Source: Flavobacteriales bacterium (GTDB taxonomy: Bacteria; Bacteroidota; Bacteroidia; NS11-12g; UBA955). From it: 35,545 bases of DNA. Location of the stretch: contig CANKVN010000016.1 in assembly GCA_947487055.1 (NCBI GenBank), forward strand, positions 1 to 35,545. Direction: 5' to 3'. Position numbers and translations under genes: made by a program. How positions within the stretch are numbered: the stretch's first letter is position 1; every line of letters begins with the position of its first letter. Shown here one piece after another: positions 1-7,938 of this stretch. Under the pieces are notes generated by a model. It searched no databases. It was given only the letters and a program-made list of their open reading frames with translations, and was not told the origin of the DNA.

Positions 1-438
1 CCGATCCGCATCAAAATTGCCACTGTAATCCACACGAATGCTGATGCTGGGGTTTGACGGACCGCTTACCACAGGAATCATATCGCAATTGGCGCGAACA
101 CGGTAGCGAAAAGTAAAATTTTTACCAATCCCCAGGGTTGGTGCAGAAAAAACCGGCCGGTTCAGGTTCGTAATATTGCTCTCCGAAACACCGGTTCCGC
201 TTAAAGATCCGGGCACATAGCGCATGCCTGTAGGCATAGAAAGGGTGACAGTGACACTGGATATAGTGGAACTGCTGATGTTGAGAACAGTAACCCGCGC
301 AGTGTCCGTAAGACCACAAATGGTCATGTTTTTGGGGGCAGAGCCCACTATACTCAGTTTATTGCCCTGTGCATCTGCATTTTGAAGGTGAAAAATCAGC
401 AAAAGGATGCCCAGTATGCGGGTGGCATATTTGTGCAT
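1..438 (-). CDS. Secreted surface repeat protein, N-terminal part (cut by window edge)
   Basis: An open frame of 146 codons starts at the ATG at 438 and leaves the window at base 1 without a stop. Residues 1-24 form a clear signal peptide: basic start MHKYATR, a hydrophobic core, and an AxA-like end before the mature N-terminus. The mature part is rich in Ser, Thr, Val and Asn with alternating hydrophobic residues, including TVTLSMPTGMRYVPGSLSG. This resembles the DUF11/conserved-repeat beta-sandwich domains of large Bacteroidota surface proteins. It lies 51 bases downstream of the subtilase on the same strand, so it may be the last gene of that operon. The missing C-terminus would show whether it carries a type IX sorting domain. 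Export is well supported by the signal peptide; the adhesin-like role is inferred. Confidence 0.75.
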   Translation of the reverse strand, partial: MHKYATRILGILLLIFHLQNADAQGNKLSIVGSAPKNMTICGLTDTARVTVLNISSSTISSVTVTLSMPTGMRYVPGSLSGTGVSESNITNLNRPVFSAPTLGIGKNFTFRYRVRANCDMIPVVSGPSNPSISIRVDYSGNFDADR

Positions 439-489
439 GGAAGCACAAATATATCAAAAACAATAGAAAAGCAAAGCGTTAGCCTGCAA

Positions 490-2070
490 TTATTGGAAGG
501 TAGCGGCCAGTTTCAACGCCTTTTCCGCGTTTACCACACCGCCCGAAACCGACAATTCGGTGAATTTAACCTTATCAGTAGTACCGGGTAGAATTACCTT
601 TCCTGTGTGCTTAGTAACGCTGTTCATCAATATTTGCTTTACCTGCACAGCTGTGAGGTTGGGATAACAACTCCATACCAGTGCAGCTACACCCGCCACC
701 ACAGGCGATGCCATGCTGGTACCATTGGCATTTTCGTACCCGCCATTCGGGGCAGTGCTGTAGATTTGATATCCGGGGGCAAATAAATCCACGTTGTGCT
801 GACCATAGTTGCTGAAATCGGTAGCCAGATGCTTGCTCTGCTGTTGGCTTGCACCTACTTCAATCCAGGTTTCTGCAAACTTACCGCCGCCCAACGAATC
901 ATTGGGATAATTGGCGATTGCATCATTATCATCATTGCTGTTTCCGGCTGCATGCACCAGCAACACCCCTTTTTTGGCGGCATACTCCACAGCGTCATTA
1001 ACGGCAGCCTTATTGGGTGAAAATCCTTTTCCAAAACTCATGTTGATAATTTTGGCACCATTGTCTACCGCATAGCGAATGCCATTGGCCACGTCCTTGT
1101 CGCGCTCATCGCCATCGGGCACCACACGCACCACCATAATTTTTGCTTTGGAAGCAATGCCTTCAACGCCAATACCATTGCCACGAACAGCCGCAATAAT
1201 TCCGGCTACATGTGTTCCGTGAAAGGCATCAGGACCTGCAACGGAATTGTTTCCATACAAATGCTCGCCAACATTGTTGTAATCATCGCCCACCATGGAG
1301 CGGGGATCATAATCAACGTTATACTGACAATTAGCCCGCACTTCTAATTGATTAATCTGTTCTTTAAGGACTTTATACAACTCACCCATGCTCATGCCGC
1401 TGTTTTTTGATAGAACACCAATGATGATCATTTCCGACATGGATTTTGGCTCATACGCCTTCACCTGATCCGCGGTTGGATTTTCGGTTCCCATCTTGCC
1501 CAGCATGCTTTTTATGGTATCAACCAGGGGCACCATGCGCTCCAGTTGTTTGGCATATTTCTCGCGGTTTTCTGTCACATCCTCCTTCATTTTCAGGTAA
1601 TTTTCATATTTGGCAAGCAAGGCTTTATCGGTAACGCCATCTGCTTTAAACCCTTCAAATGTTTTGCCCTGTTCGCGCACCAGACGCACGATTTCAAGGT
1701 TATCACAACCCACAATTTTGCCATCTTTACCGCCAATAAAATTCCAGCCCACCGTGTCATCGGTGTATCCGTTGTTGTCGTCATCTACATTATTAAATGC
1801 AATTTCCCTGGGATTGTGCCACATATTTGCCTGCAAATCGGGATGGTGTGGATCGGTACCGCCATCAATTACCGCAACCACTATTTCTTTGGGGTTAAGG
1901 GTGTTGGCAATCTGGTAGGCTTTATCCAGCCTGATGCTAAAATTTTTCTTTTTGTTGAACGCCTGCTGGTACCAAAGCGCATTGTTTGATTTTTTCTGTT
2001 CTTTCCCGGATTGGGCGAAGAGGCTGCTTGCGCCTATCAGCAGGGCAAGGGACGCGGTATATTTAATCAT
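490..2070 (-). CDS. Secreted S8 family serine peptidase (subtilase)
   Basis: A 526-residue subtilisin-like protease with a signal peptide (residues 1-20, ending SLFAQ). The catalytic triad is intact: Asp69 in VAVIDGGTD, His284 in HGTHVAG, and Ser452 in NGTSMASP, with the probable oxyanion Asn377 in HAAGNS. Asp and His are 215 residues apart, far more than in classical subtilisins. The extra segment at about 110-260 is charged and probably helical, and may be a lid or built-in inhibitory element. There is no C-terminal sorting domain, so a periplasmic or Sec-only secreted enzyme is likely. The start lies 2 bases after the stop of the methyltransferase gene, which implies co-transcription. Family assignment is firm; the substrate is unknown, though surface or exported proteins are plausible from context. 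Confidence 0.93.
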   Translation of the reverse strand: MIKYTASLALLIGASSLFAQSGKEQKKSNNALWYQQAFNKKKNFSIRLDKAYQIANTLNPKEIVVAVIDGGTDPHHPDLQANMWHNPREIAFNNVDDDNNGYTDDTVGWNFIGGKDGKIVGCDNLEIVRLVREQGKTFEGFKADGVTDKALLAKYENYLKMKEDVTENREKYAKQLERMVPLVDTIKSMLGKMGTENPTADQVKAYEPKSMSEMIIIGVLSKNSGMSMGELYKVLKEQINQLEVRANCQYNVDYDPRSMVGDDYNNVGEHLYGNNSVAGPDAFHGTHVAGIIAAVRGNGIGVEGIASKAKIMVVRVVPDGDERDKDVANGIRYAVDNGAKIINMSFGKGFSPNKAAVNDAVEYAAKKGVLLVHAAGNSNDDNDAIANYPNDSLGGGKFAETWIEVGASQQQSKHLATDFSNYGQHNVDLFAPGYQIYSTAPNGGYENANGTSMASPVVAGVAALVWSCYPNLTAVQVKQILMNSVTKHTGKVILPGTTDKVKFTELSVSGGVVNAEKALKLAATFQ

Positions 2071-2072
2071 AA

Positions 2073-2831
2073 TTATTTTTTTCTGGCTGAAATGAAAATA
2101 CTGACTGCTTTAAACGGAACTCGGGTGGTATCGCTGTTGAAGACAAACTTTCGGAGGAAATTTTTGAGGGGTTTCCATTTTACCACATCCATGGGTGCGG
2201 TAACGTATTGCATGCTCAAAACCTCGAAACCGTGAGATTCCAGAAGCTTTTTGATGCGGCGTTTGGTGTAGATACGTGCATTGGCCCACCGCTCGTGCAA
2301 TGGTCTGGGCAACCAGCTGAAGAAAGGCACCCTGTTCCAGGGCAGCAGGGGCAGTCTGGCTCCATGGGTTTCAAAAATCCACCATTTATTGGGAACGCTG
2401 AACGCCGCAATTCCTCCGGATTTGAGGCTTTCTGCATAATTGCATATACCGGATTCATCGGGCAGGTGCTCGATTACCTCAAAACTAAGCAACCGGTCTG
2501 CCTTCGGCAAATAGGGCTTTTCCATGATATCCCAGGGTAAAAAGTGTACATTGGATGCCGGCATGGTTTCGAGCAATTTGGTGAATTCTTCGCGGTGCGC
2601 CTCGTTGTATTCCAAACCGGTGGCATCCGCAAAATCGGGAGCAAGTTTAAGCAAGGTAATCCCATTACCACAGCCTATTTCGAGCAATGTTAGGTCATTC
2701 CCGACAAAACCCGGAATCTGACGCAGCAAACGAATCCTTCGTTCAATGATCAAATCATCGGCATCGGCGGGTTTACCGAGGTAATGGTCTTCCTCAAACA
2801 TGGAGGTATCTACGCGGGAAGTATTGCTCAT
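2073..2831 (-). CDS. Class I SAM-dependent methyltransferase
   Basis: A 252-residue protein with a Rossmann-fold methyltransferase core. SAM-binding motif I is LLEIGCGNG at about 49-57. An acidic residue follows strand 2 (GLEYN, about 72-76), and LLSFEVIEHLPDE is the typical post-motif II/III signature of UbiG/Methyltransf_11-type enzymes. There is no signal peptide or membrane segment, so it is cytoplasmic. Its ATG overlaps the stop of the upstream glycosyltransferase (ATGA), so the two are translationally coupled. With the glycosyltransferase and the YfhO-type membrane protein it probably modifies a lipid-linked or surface glycan. The acceptor cannot be read from the sequence; a lipid or quinone substrate remains possible. 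Confidence 0.88.
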   Translation of the reverse strand: MSNTSRVDTSMFEEDHYLGKPADADDLIIERRIRLLRQIPGFVGNDLTLLEIGCGNGITLLKLAPDFADATGLEYNEAHREEFTKLLETMPASNVHFLPWDIMEKPYLPKADRLLSFEVIEHLPDESGICNYAESLKSGGIAAFSVPNKWWIFETHGARLPLLPWNRVPFFSWLPRPLHERWANARIYTKRRIKKLLESHGFEVLSMQYVTAPMDVVKWKPLKNFLRKFVFNSDTTRVPFKAVSIFISARKK

Positions 2832-3583
2832 CGTATCTTTAGGTTAAATAACAGTCTGCGCATGATTATCCATGCATGATTAATAAGGTTTGGCAGCAAA
2901 CCGTAGTGCTTCGAAAGTACCGCAAACCGCTCTTTCCAGGCTTTTTTCTCGTTTTGGGAACTGCTGCCACCGGTTTCAAAACCCGCCATGATGAATGGGG
3001 CCTTCGCAGAAACCGGATTCTTTTTGAGGATGCGGATAATCCAGTCAACATCAGCTGCCTGCCTGTATTGAAGATCGTAGGGCTCGCACAGTTGTTTCTT
3101 AGCCACAAAACTTTGGTGGCAAATGTTCATGCCAAATCGAAAGGATTTAACATCCAGGTGATCCGGGAAACGCTGTGGTTTCAATTCACTGATCAGCCCA
3201 ATGTCTTCACCTTGTTCGTCCACAAACATGGTATCGCCAAAAAGCACATCGGGGCTCGTTTCCAGCAAGGGCAGCAGTTTTTCTGTTACCCGGTTATCGT
3301 AGATGACATCGCCGCTGTTCATGAACCACACATAGGGCGCATCGGCAGCGGCAAGGCCTTTGTTCATGGCATCGTAAATGCCTTTGTCTTTTTCAATGAT
3401 AAGCTTATCGATGTCGCAGGCATGTTCCTCCAGAAAGGGCACACTGCCATCGTTACTGTATCCATCCACCACAATCCACTGTATTTGATTTCGCGCAGTT
3501 TGCCCATGCACACTGGCATAGGTGCGTTTTAACCCGGACAGGTTATTGTAATTTATGGTGATAACAGAGAACTGCGGCTTCAA
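2828..3583 (-). CDS. Glycosyltransferase family 2
   Basis: A 251-residue GT-A glycosyltransferase. The N-terminus SVITINYNNLSGL is the family 2 nucleotide-sugar entry strand. VVDGYSNDGS (about 38-47) is the donor-binding aspartate motif, and FMNSGDVIYD (about 87-96) holds the DXD-equivalent NSGD. EKDKGIYDAMNKG at about 64-76 is characteristic of WcaA-like enzymes that transfer sugars to a polysaccharide or lipid carrier. No transmembrane helix is evident, so it should act at the cytoplasmic face of the inner membrane. The gene lies 12 bases downstream of the YfhO-type gene and overlaps the methyltransferase start by four bases. The sugar donor and acceptor are unknown. Confidence 0.93.
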   Translation of the reverse strand: MKPQFSVITINYNNLSGLKRTYASVHGQTARNQIQWIVVDGYSNDGSVPFLEEHACDIDKLIIEKDKGIYDAMNKGLAAADAPYVWFMNSGDVIYDNRVTEKLLPLLETSPDVLFGDTMFVDEQGEDIGLISELKPQRFPDHLDVKSFRFGMNICHQSFVAKKQLCEPYDLQYRQAADVDWIIRILKKNPVSAKAPFIMAGFETGGSSSQNEKKAWKERFAVLSKHYGLLPNLINHAWIIMRRLLFNLKIR

Positions 3584-3595
3584 CAGGTGCGTAAA

Positions 3596-6199
3596 TCAGG
3601 CGGGTGTTTCTTCTTCCTCTTTCTTGAACAAGGACATTCCCAGTGCACCCACCACCAATATCAACAAGAGCGCCGAAGAAGCTGTTTCCGCCATTTTCAA
3701 CGGAGATCGGTCAGCCGGGGTGTACACAAACTGAATCTGGTGATTGCCAGCCGGAACATCCAAAGCGCGCAGGATGTAATTCACCCGCAGCACAGGAACA
3801 TCTTTGCCGTCTATGGTTGCTTTCCAGGATCCATTTTTCTCGTTGTAGTAAATTTCGCTAAACACCGCAAGTCCATTGGCTTTTGCGTTGGCGGTATACT
3901 TCAGGGTATCAAATGAATAATAGATTTGCTTGATTTTGTCGGTTGAATCAGTGGCATAGGTGCTTGCAGCTGGTTTTGTTTTTTCGGAAGCCTCCACCAC
4001 AACCTGCTTACTGGCCGGGGTTTTGTTGATTTCCAGCAGGGCTGATTTTGGATCCTGAACTTCCTTTACCGAAGGCACAAACCAGGCGTGGCCCAAAGCG
4101 GTGGGACGCGCGAATATTTCTTCAGCTTTGCCATCCTGTGAGCGCGACAGCACAAAACCACAATCGAGCATGTCGAGGGCATTGTTGTTGTTGATCCAGT
4201 CTCCTTGCAGAGCACCACCATTGGGTGTAATGCAATAGCTAATGATATCCTGATAGCGACTAAGCTTGGCGGGATGGTACCCTCCTACGTTGCGGAAAAA
4301 TGGAGCAGGGTGATTATCGTTGAAAGGATTGTAGCGCAAATCAAAAACCCGTGCATTGTCCACATTGGCTTTCACAAGCGCCGCTTCTTTAGGCGACGGC
4401 TCAATGCTCATCTCTTCTTCTTTGTCCTGCCAGTTATCATCGGTCATGTAGCGCCTTGCCACACCCATCAAGTCAAATGAAATCAATACAATTAAACCGC
4501 CCCAAAGCAACATCTTACTTTGTTTTTTAATGGCAGTGAACCATACCAAAGCGGCCGAAAGGGCAATCAGGATGAAACTGCGGAGCCAGTCGCCCCAAGC
4601 CAGTCCTGAACGCATTTTGATAATTTGCTTCACATAATCTACCGCAGTTTCGGTTGCAGAACCTTCGTCCTGGCCGGAACCCATGGCCTGCTGTTTTACC
4701 TGGCTGATGATTTCCTTATCGTCGTTACCTTTAAAATCTTCGGTAAACAGCATAAATGCCGCCAAAGCCATTACAGCGCCAATAGCGATGAAGGACGTTT
4801 TCACCACCTTGTTTCTGCCTTCTTCTCCAAAACGGTCAGAAAGCAGCAACTGCAAGCCAAACAGCCCGAAAAACGGAACCACCAGCTGTGCAATAACCAA
4901 TGCCATCATGGGTGTGCGGAACTTATTGTAATAAGGCAGATGGTTAAACAAAAACTCGTTGATACCCACATAGCGGCCCCAGCCCAGGATAAGCGATACC
5001 AGCAAGGTAACCACACTGAAAACCAGCAGAGTAATGGCAACGGTTTTATCCTGCGGGTCAGCCGAAGCCGATTTGAAATAGTGCAGCACGGCAACCAGCC
5101 CAAGGATGAACAGAAACACGAAGATGGCACCAATGTATATGGGACCTGAAGTAAACTGCAAATCACCGTGGTACAGGCGCTCGCGCTCCATCCCATACTC
5201 GCTGTCGTTCACCTTTTCGTTGCTGCTGCCGCCCATAAAACCGGGTATCATCAGGGTCATGGACTCGCCAACGCCATAACTCCAGGAGAATGCATATTCG
5301 ATATCCAATCCTTTGCGGCCAACCTGATTTTTTGGACCATCTTTGGGAACTTCACTGGCCACGGCACTTCCGCCGCGCATGGTGGCTTCGCTGTACCTGG
5401 CAGTGTCTATGGCTTTGCCGATGTTGGTCATGGCGCCCAGCCCAAGCATTAGGGCAGACAGGCCTGTGGCAATCATCGCGTGCTTGATTTCGCGGGCCCT
5501 CAGGGCCATGATAAATTCAATGAGCAGGTAAATTCCGGCAACAATACCGGCATAATAGGCAATTTGATAATGGAAATAGGCCACCAGCATGGCAAAGAAC
5601 AAGCCAAGCACACCGGAGCCCAGCAGGTATTGCCGTCGGGTAATGAGCACCAGACCGGCCAGCATGCCCGGCATTACGTCCATGGCGAGCACCTTGGTGA
5701 TGTGCCCCGCCTCGTAGGAACTAATGGAAAAGGTCATGAAGGCATAACCAATGGCACCTGCTGCAGCCAGCCAGCGGTTTACGCGCGATGCAAGCAGCAG
5801 CACAAACATGCTGAGCATGGCCACAAACAAGAAATTGTAAGGGCCTTTCACCAGCAGAAAAATCTCCAGGGGCCTTAGTTTAAGAATTAGGTTCCCTGAT
5901 GGGATTCCTGTTATCAAATTGGCAGGCATACCGGAAAACAGGCGGTCGTTCCAGTCGGGCCTTACGCCATTGGCCTCGCCGTATTTATTGGCAGCGTCAA
6001 TCATGAGGCGCACCTGCTGCATATCACCCTGCTGCAGTACCTTACCTTCCGTAGCAGGCCAGAGGAATGCCACAGAAATGATCCAAAATCCCAATAAGAA
6101 GAGCAAGAATATGCCCGCTTGTTTTAAGAATGCATTGTTGATTTTCATACCGAAGAGGCGAATTTCACCATTTTCATTGAATTTGTATGCACTTTTCAT
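3596..6199 (-). CDS. YfhO family multi-spanning membrane protein
   Basis: An 867-residue integral membrane protein with many hydrophobic helices across about residues 26-590 and a soluble C-terminal region to about 840, followed by a final helix (LLLILVVGALGMSLF). This architecture matches the YfhO family, GT-C-fold-like proteins thought to transfer sugars from lipid carriers outside the cytoplasm. The motif EGKVLQQGDMQQ just after helix 1 and the C-terminal stretch VLRALDVPAGNHQIQF are typical of Bacteroidota members. The start at 6199 gives the longest frame, but M18 (base 6148) directly precedes the first helix. A promoter-like element ends two bases before 6199, so the shorter form is possible. 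It appears to lead a co-directional run with the glycosyltransferase, methyltransferase and subtilase. Enzyme activity is inferred from family only. Confidence 0.88.
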   Translation of the reverse strand: MKSAYKFNENGEIRLFGMKINNAFLKQAGIFLLFLLGFWIISVAFLWPATEGKVLQQGDMQQVRLMIDAANKYGEANGVRPDWNDRLFSGMPANLITGIPSGNLILKLRPLEIFLLVKGPYNFLFVAMLSMFVLLLASRVNRWLAAAGAIGYAFMTFSISSYEAGHITKVLAMDVMPGMLAGLVLITRRQYLLGSGVLGLFFAMLVAYFHYQIAYYAGIVAGIYLLIEFIMALRAREIKHAMIATGLSALMLGLGAMTNIGKAIDTARYSEATMRGGSAVASEVPKDGPKNQVGRKGLDIEYAFSWSYGVGESMTLMIPGFMGGSSNEKVNDSEYGMERERLYHGDLQFTSGPIYIGAIFVFLFILGLVAVLHYFKSASADPQDKTVAITLLVFSVVTLLVSLILGWGRYVGINEFLFNHLPYYNKFRTPMMALVIAQLVVPFFGLFGLQLLLSDRFGEEGRNKVVKTSFIAIGAVMALAAFMLFTEDFKGNDDKEIISQVKQQAMGSGQDEGSATETAVDYVKQIIKMRSGLAWGDWLRSFILIALSAALVWFTAIKKQSKMLLWGGLIVLISFDLMGVARRYMTDDNWQDKEEEMSIEPSPKEAALVKANVDNARVFDLRYNPFNDNHPAPFFRNVGGYHPAKLSRYQDIISYCITPNGGALQGDWINNNNALDMLDCGFVLSRSQDGKAEEIFARPTALGHAWFVPSVKEVQDPKSALLEINKTPASKQVVVEASEKTKPAASTYATDSTDKIKQIYYSFDTLKYTANAKANGLAVFSEIYYNEKNGSWKATIDGKDVPVLRVNYILRALDVPAGNHQIQFVYTPADRSPLKMAETASSALLLILVVGALGMSLFKKEEEETPA

Positions 6200-6201
6200 T
6201 G

Positions 6202-6232
6202 AAAAATTACACCGGGAAAAGTCCTGAACAAA
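6202..6232 (-). promoter_or_regulatory. Probable promoter of the YfhO operon
   Basis: Reading the minus strand, TTTG (6232-6229) is followed after 19 bases by TAATTTTT (6209-6202). This fits the Bacteroidota primary promoter pattern (TTTG, 19-21 bases, TAnnTTTG) with one mismatch in the last base. It ends only two bases from the annotated ATG, which argues for a leaderless transcript or for use of the internal start at 6148. Confidence 0.5.
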
Positions 6233-6267
6233 AAAACTAAAATCGAAAGTAAATTGCGACGCTAAAC

Positions 6268-7545
6268 ATGAAACGCGACGAAGTTATTTTTGGACTGATA
6301 AACAATGAGTTGAAACGGCAGCAGGAAGGCATTGAATTAATTGCCAGTGAAAACTTTGTGAGCCTTCAGGTGATGGAGGCCATGGGTTCTGTGCTCACAA
6401 ACAAATATGCAGAAGGACTTCCCGGCAAACGATACTATGGCGGCTGCGCTGTAGTGGATGAAATAGAACAACTGGCCATAGACCGATTGAAACAATTGTT
6501 TGGTGCGGCCTGGGCAAACGTGCAACCCCACAGCGGTGCGCAGGCAAATGCAGCCGTAATGCTGGCTGTATTAAAGCCGGGAGATGCAATCCTTGGTTTT
6601 GATTTGAGCCATGGCGGCCACCTTACCCACGGTTCTCCAGTGAATTTTTCGGGCAAACTATACAGCCCCCATTTTTATGGGGTGAAACAAGATACCGGCT
6701 TGGTGGACTATGAAACACTGGAAAGCAAAGCACGCGAAGTAAAGCCAAAGCTCATCATTTGCGGTGCCAGCTCTTACAGCCGCGATTGGGATTATGCCCG
6801 CATCAGAAAAGTTGCCGACGAAATAGGAGCCCTGGTACTGGCCGATATTGCACACCCTGCAGGCATGATAGCCGCTGGGTTGCTGAACCATCCGTTCCCG
6901 CACGTGCACATTGCCACCAGCACCACCCACAAAACACTCAGAGGACCCAGAGGCGGCATTATCATGATGGGCACCGACTTCCCAAACCCAATGGGCGAAA
7001 CCACGCCCAAAGGAGAAATAAAAATGATGAGCGCCTTGCTGGATGGAGCCGTATTTCCCGGTACCCAGGGCGGACCGCTGGAACACGTAATAGCGGCCAA
7101 GGCCATTGCATTTGGAGAAGCCCTTGATCCTGAATTTAAACAATATCAGATGCAGGTGAAAAAGAACGCCGCAGCGTTGGCAGCAGCCATGGTAAGCCGC
7201 GGATACAGCATCATCAGCGGAGGTACGGATAACCACCTCATGCTTATCGACCTGAGGCCCAAAGGCGAAAACCTTACCGGAAAACTGGCCGAAAACACCC
7301 TCGGAATTTGCGACATCACCATCAATAAAAATACAGTTCCGTTTGAAACCCGCAGCCCGTTTGTTACTTCAGGCATCCGCCTGGGAACATCCGCTGTAAC
7401 CACCCGTGGAATGAACGAAGCCGATATGGAAAGCATTGCTGCACTGATAGACGAAGCGCTGATGAATCCGGAGAATACGGATGTGCTTAACAGTGTGAAA
7501 ACCAAGGTGCATACACTGATGGCGAAGTATCCGCTGTATACATGA
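6268..7545 (+). CDS. glyA: Serine hydroxymethyltransferase
   Basis: A 425-residue PLP enzyme that interconverts serine plus tetrahydrofolate and glycine plus 5,10-methylene-tetrahydrofolate, the main cytoplasmic source of one-carbon units. Conserved blocks are ELIASENF (23-30), [16 protein letters not shown] (44-59), the PLP aspartate and histidine in LADIAHPAG (D193, H196), and the Schiff-base lysine K222 in [14 protein letters not shown]. Length and block order are those of ordinary bacterial GlyA. The gene is divergent from the YfhO operon across 68 bases, where TAAATTG at 6250-6256 is a weak promoter-box match. Its stop overlaps the next start (ATGA), so the small membrane protein downstream is translationally coupled. 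Confidence 0.98.
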   Translation: MKRDEVIFGLINNELKRQQEGIELIASENFVSLQVMEAMGSVLTNKYAEGLPGKRYYGGCAVVDEIEQLAIDRLKQLFGAAWANVQPHSGAQANAAVMLAVLKPGDAILGFDLSHGGHLTHGSPVNFSGKLYSPHFYGVKQDTGLVDYETLESKAREVKPKLIICGASSYSRDWDYARIRKVADEIGALVLADIAHPAGMIAAGLLNHPFPHVHIATSTTHKTLRGPRGGIIMMGTDFPNPMGETTPKGEIKMMSALLDGAVFPGTQGGPLEHVIAAKAIAFGEALDPEFKQYQMQVKKNAAALAAAMVSRGYSIISGGTDNHLMLIDLRPKGENLTGKLAENTLGICDITINKNTVPFETRSPFVTSGIRLGTSAVTTRGMNEADMESIAALIDEALMNPENTDVLNSVKTKVHTLMAKYPLYT

Positions 7546-7937
7546 ACACAAAACGCCTTAAACGCGTTTCTGAAATTTGCCGGCTAGCCGGATATATACT
7601 TTTTGGGTTATTTGTTTTATTAGGCCCGCACAGCAGCCGCATTTACCTGTTCGCAGGTGCCATCATACTGGTAAGCTTTAGCATTTTCCTTGACCTCTGG
7701 CGCGGCTGGAAACGACTGGCCGGAGAGGGCAAAAAACAGCGGATATTGCTAGCCGGTAACACGGCCATTACACTGGGGATGATGGTCATGTTAACCTGGC
7801 AAATACTGGATGGAACAAGATGGACATTGCTGGGTTTGCTGGGCTTTACCATGCTGGCCATGCTATGGTGGGGTTATGGCTGGATCATTAAACGTAAAAA
7901 GAAACCTTCAGCACCCACTGATGTGCTGGACCATTGA
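7542..7937 (+). CDS. Small four-helix membrane protein of unknown function
   Basis: A 131-residue protein with about four hydrophobic segments: around 15-29, 34-49, 68-86 and 92-112. The ends are strongly basic, [11 protein letters not shown] at the N-terminus and IIKRKKKPS near the C-terminus, which would place both ends in the cytoplasm. I recognise no domain. The start codon overlaps the glyA stop in an ATGA, so translation should depend on glyA ribosomes. The gene ends one base before the stop codon of the convergent flippase gene. Existence as a gene is likely given the coupling and coherent hydrophobic pattern; function is unknown. Confidence 0.7.
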   Translation: MNTKRLKRVSEICRLAGYILFGLFVLLGPHSSRIYLFAGAIILVSFSIFLDLWRGWKRLAGEGKKQRILLAGNTAITLGMMVMLTWQILDGTRWTLLGLLGFTMLAMLWWGYGWIIKRKKKPSAPTDVLDH

Positions 7938-7938
7938 A

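Noticed and set aside
2876-3532. Long plus-strand open frame of 218 codons
   Set aside because: It lies entirely opposite the glycosyltransferase gene, whose family motifs are unmistakable. The plus-strand translation has no coherent domain and is a codon-bias shadow.
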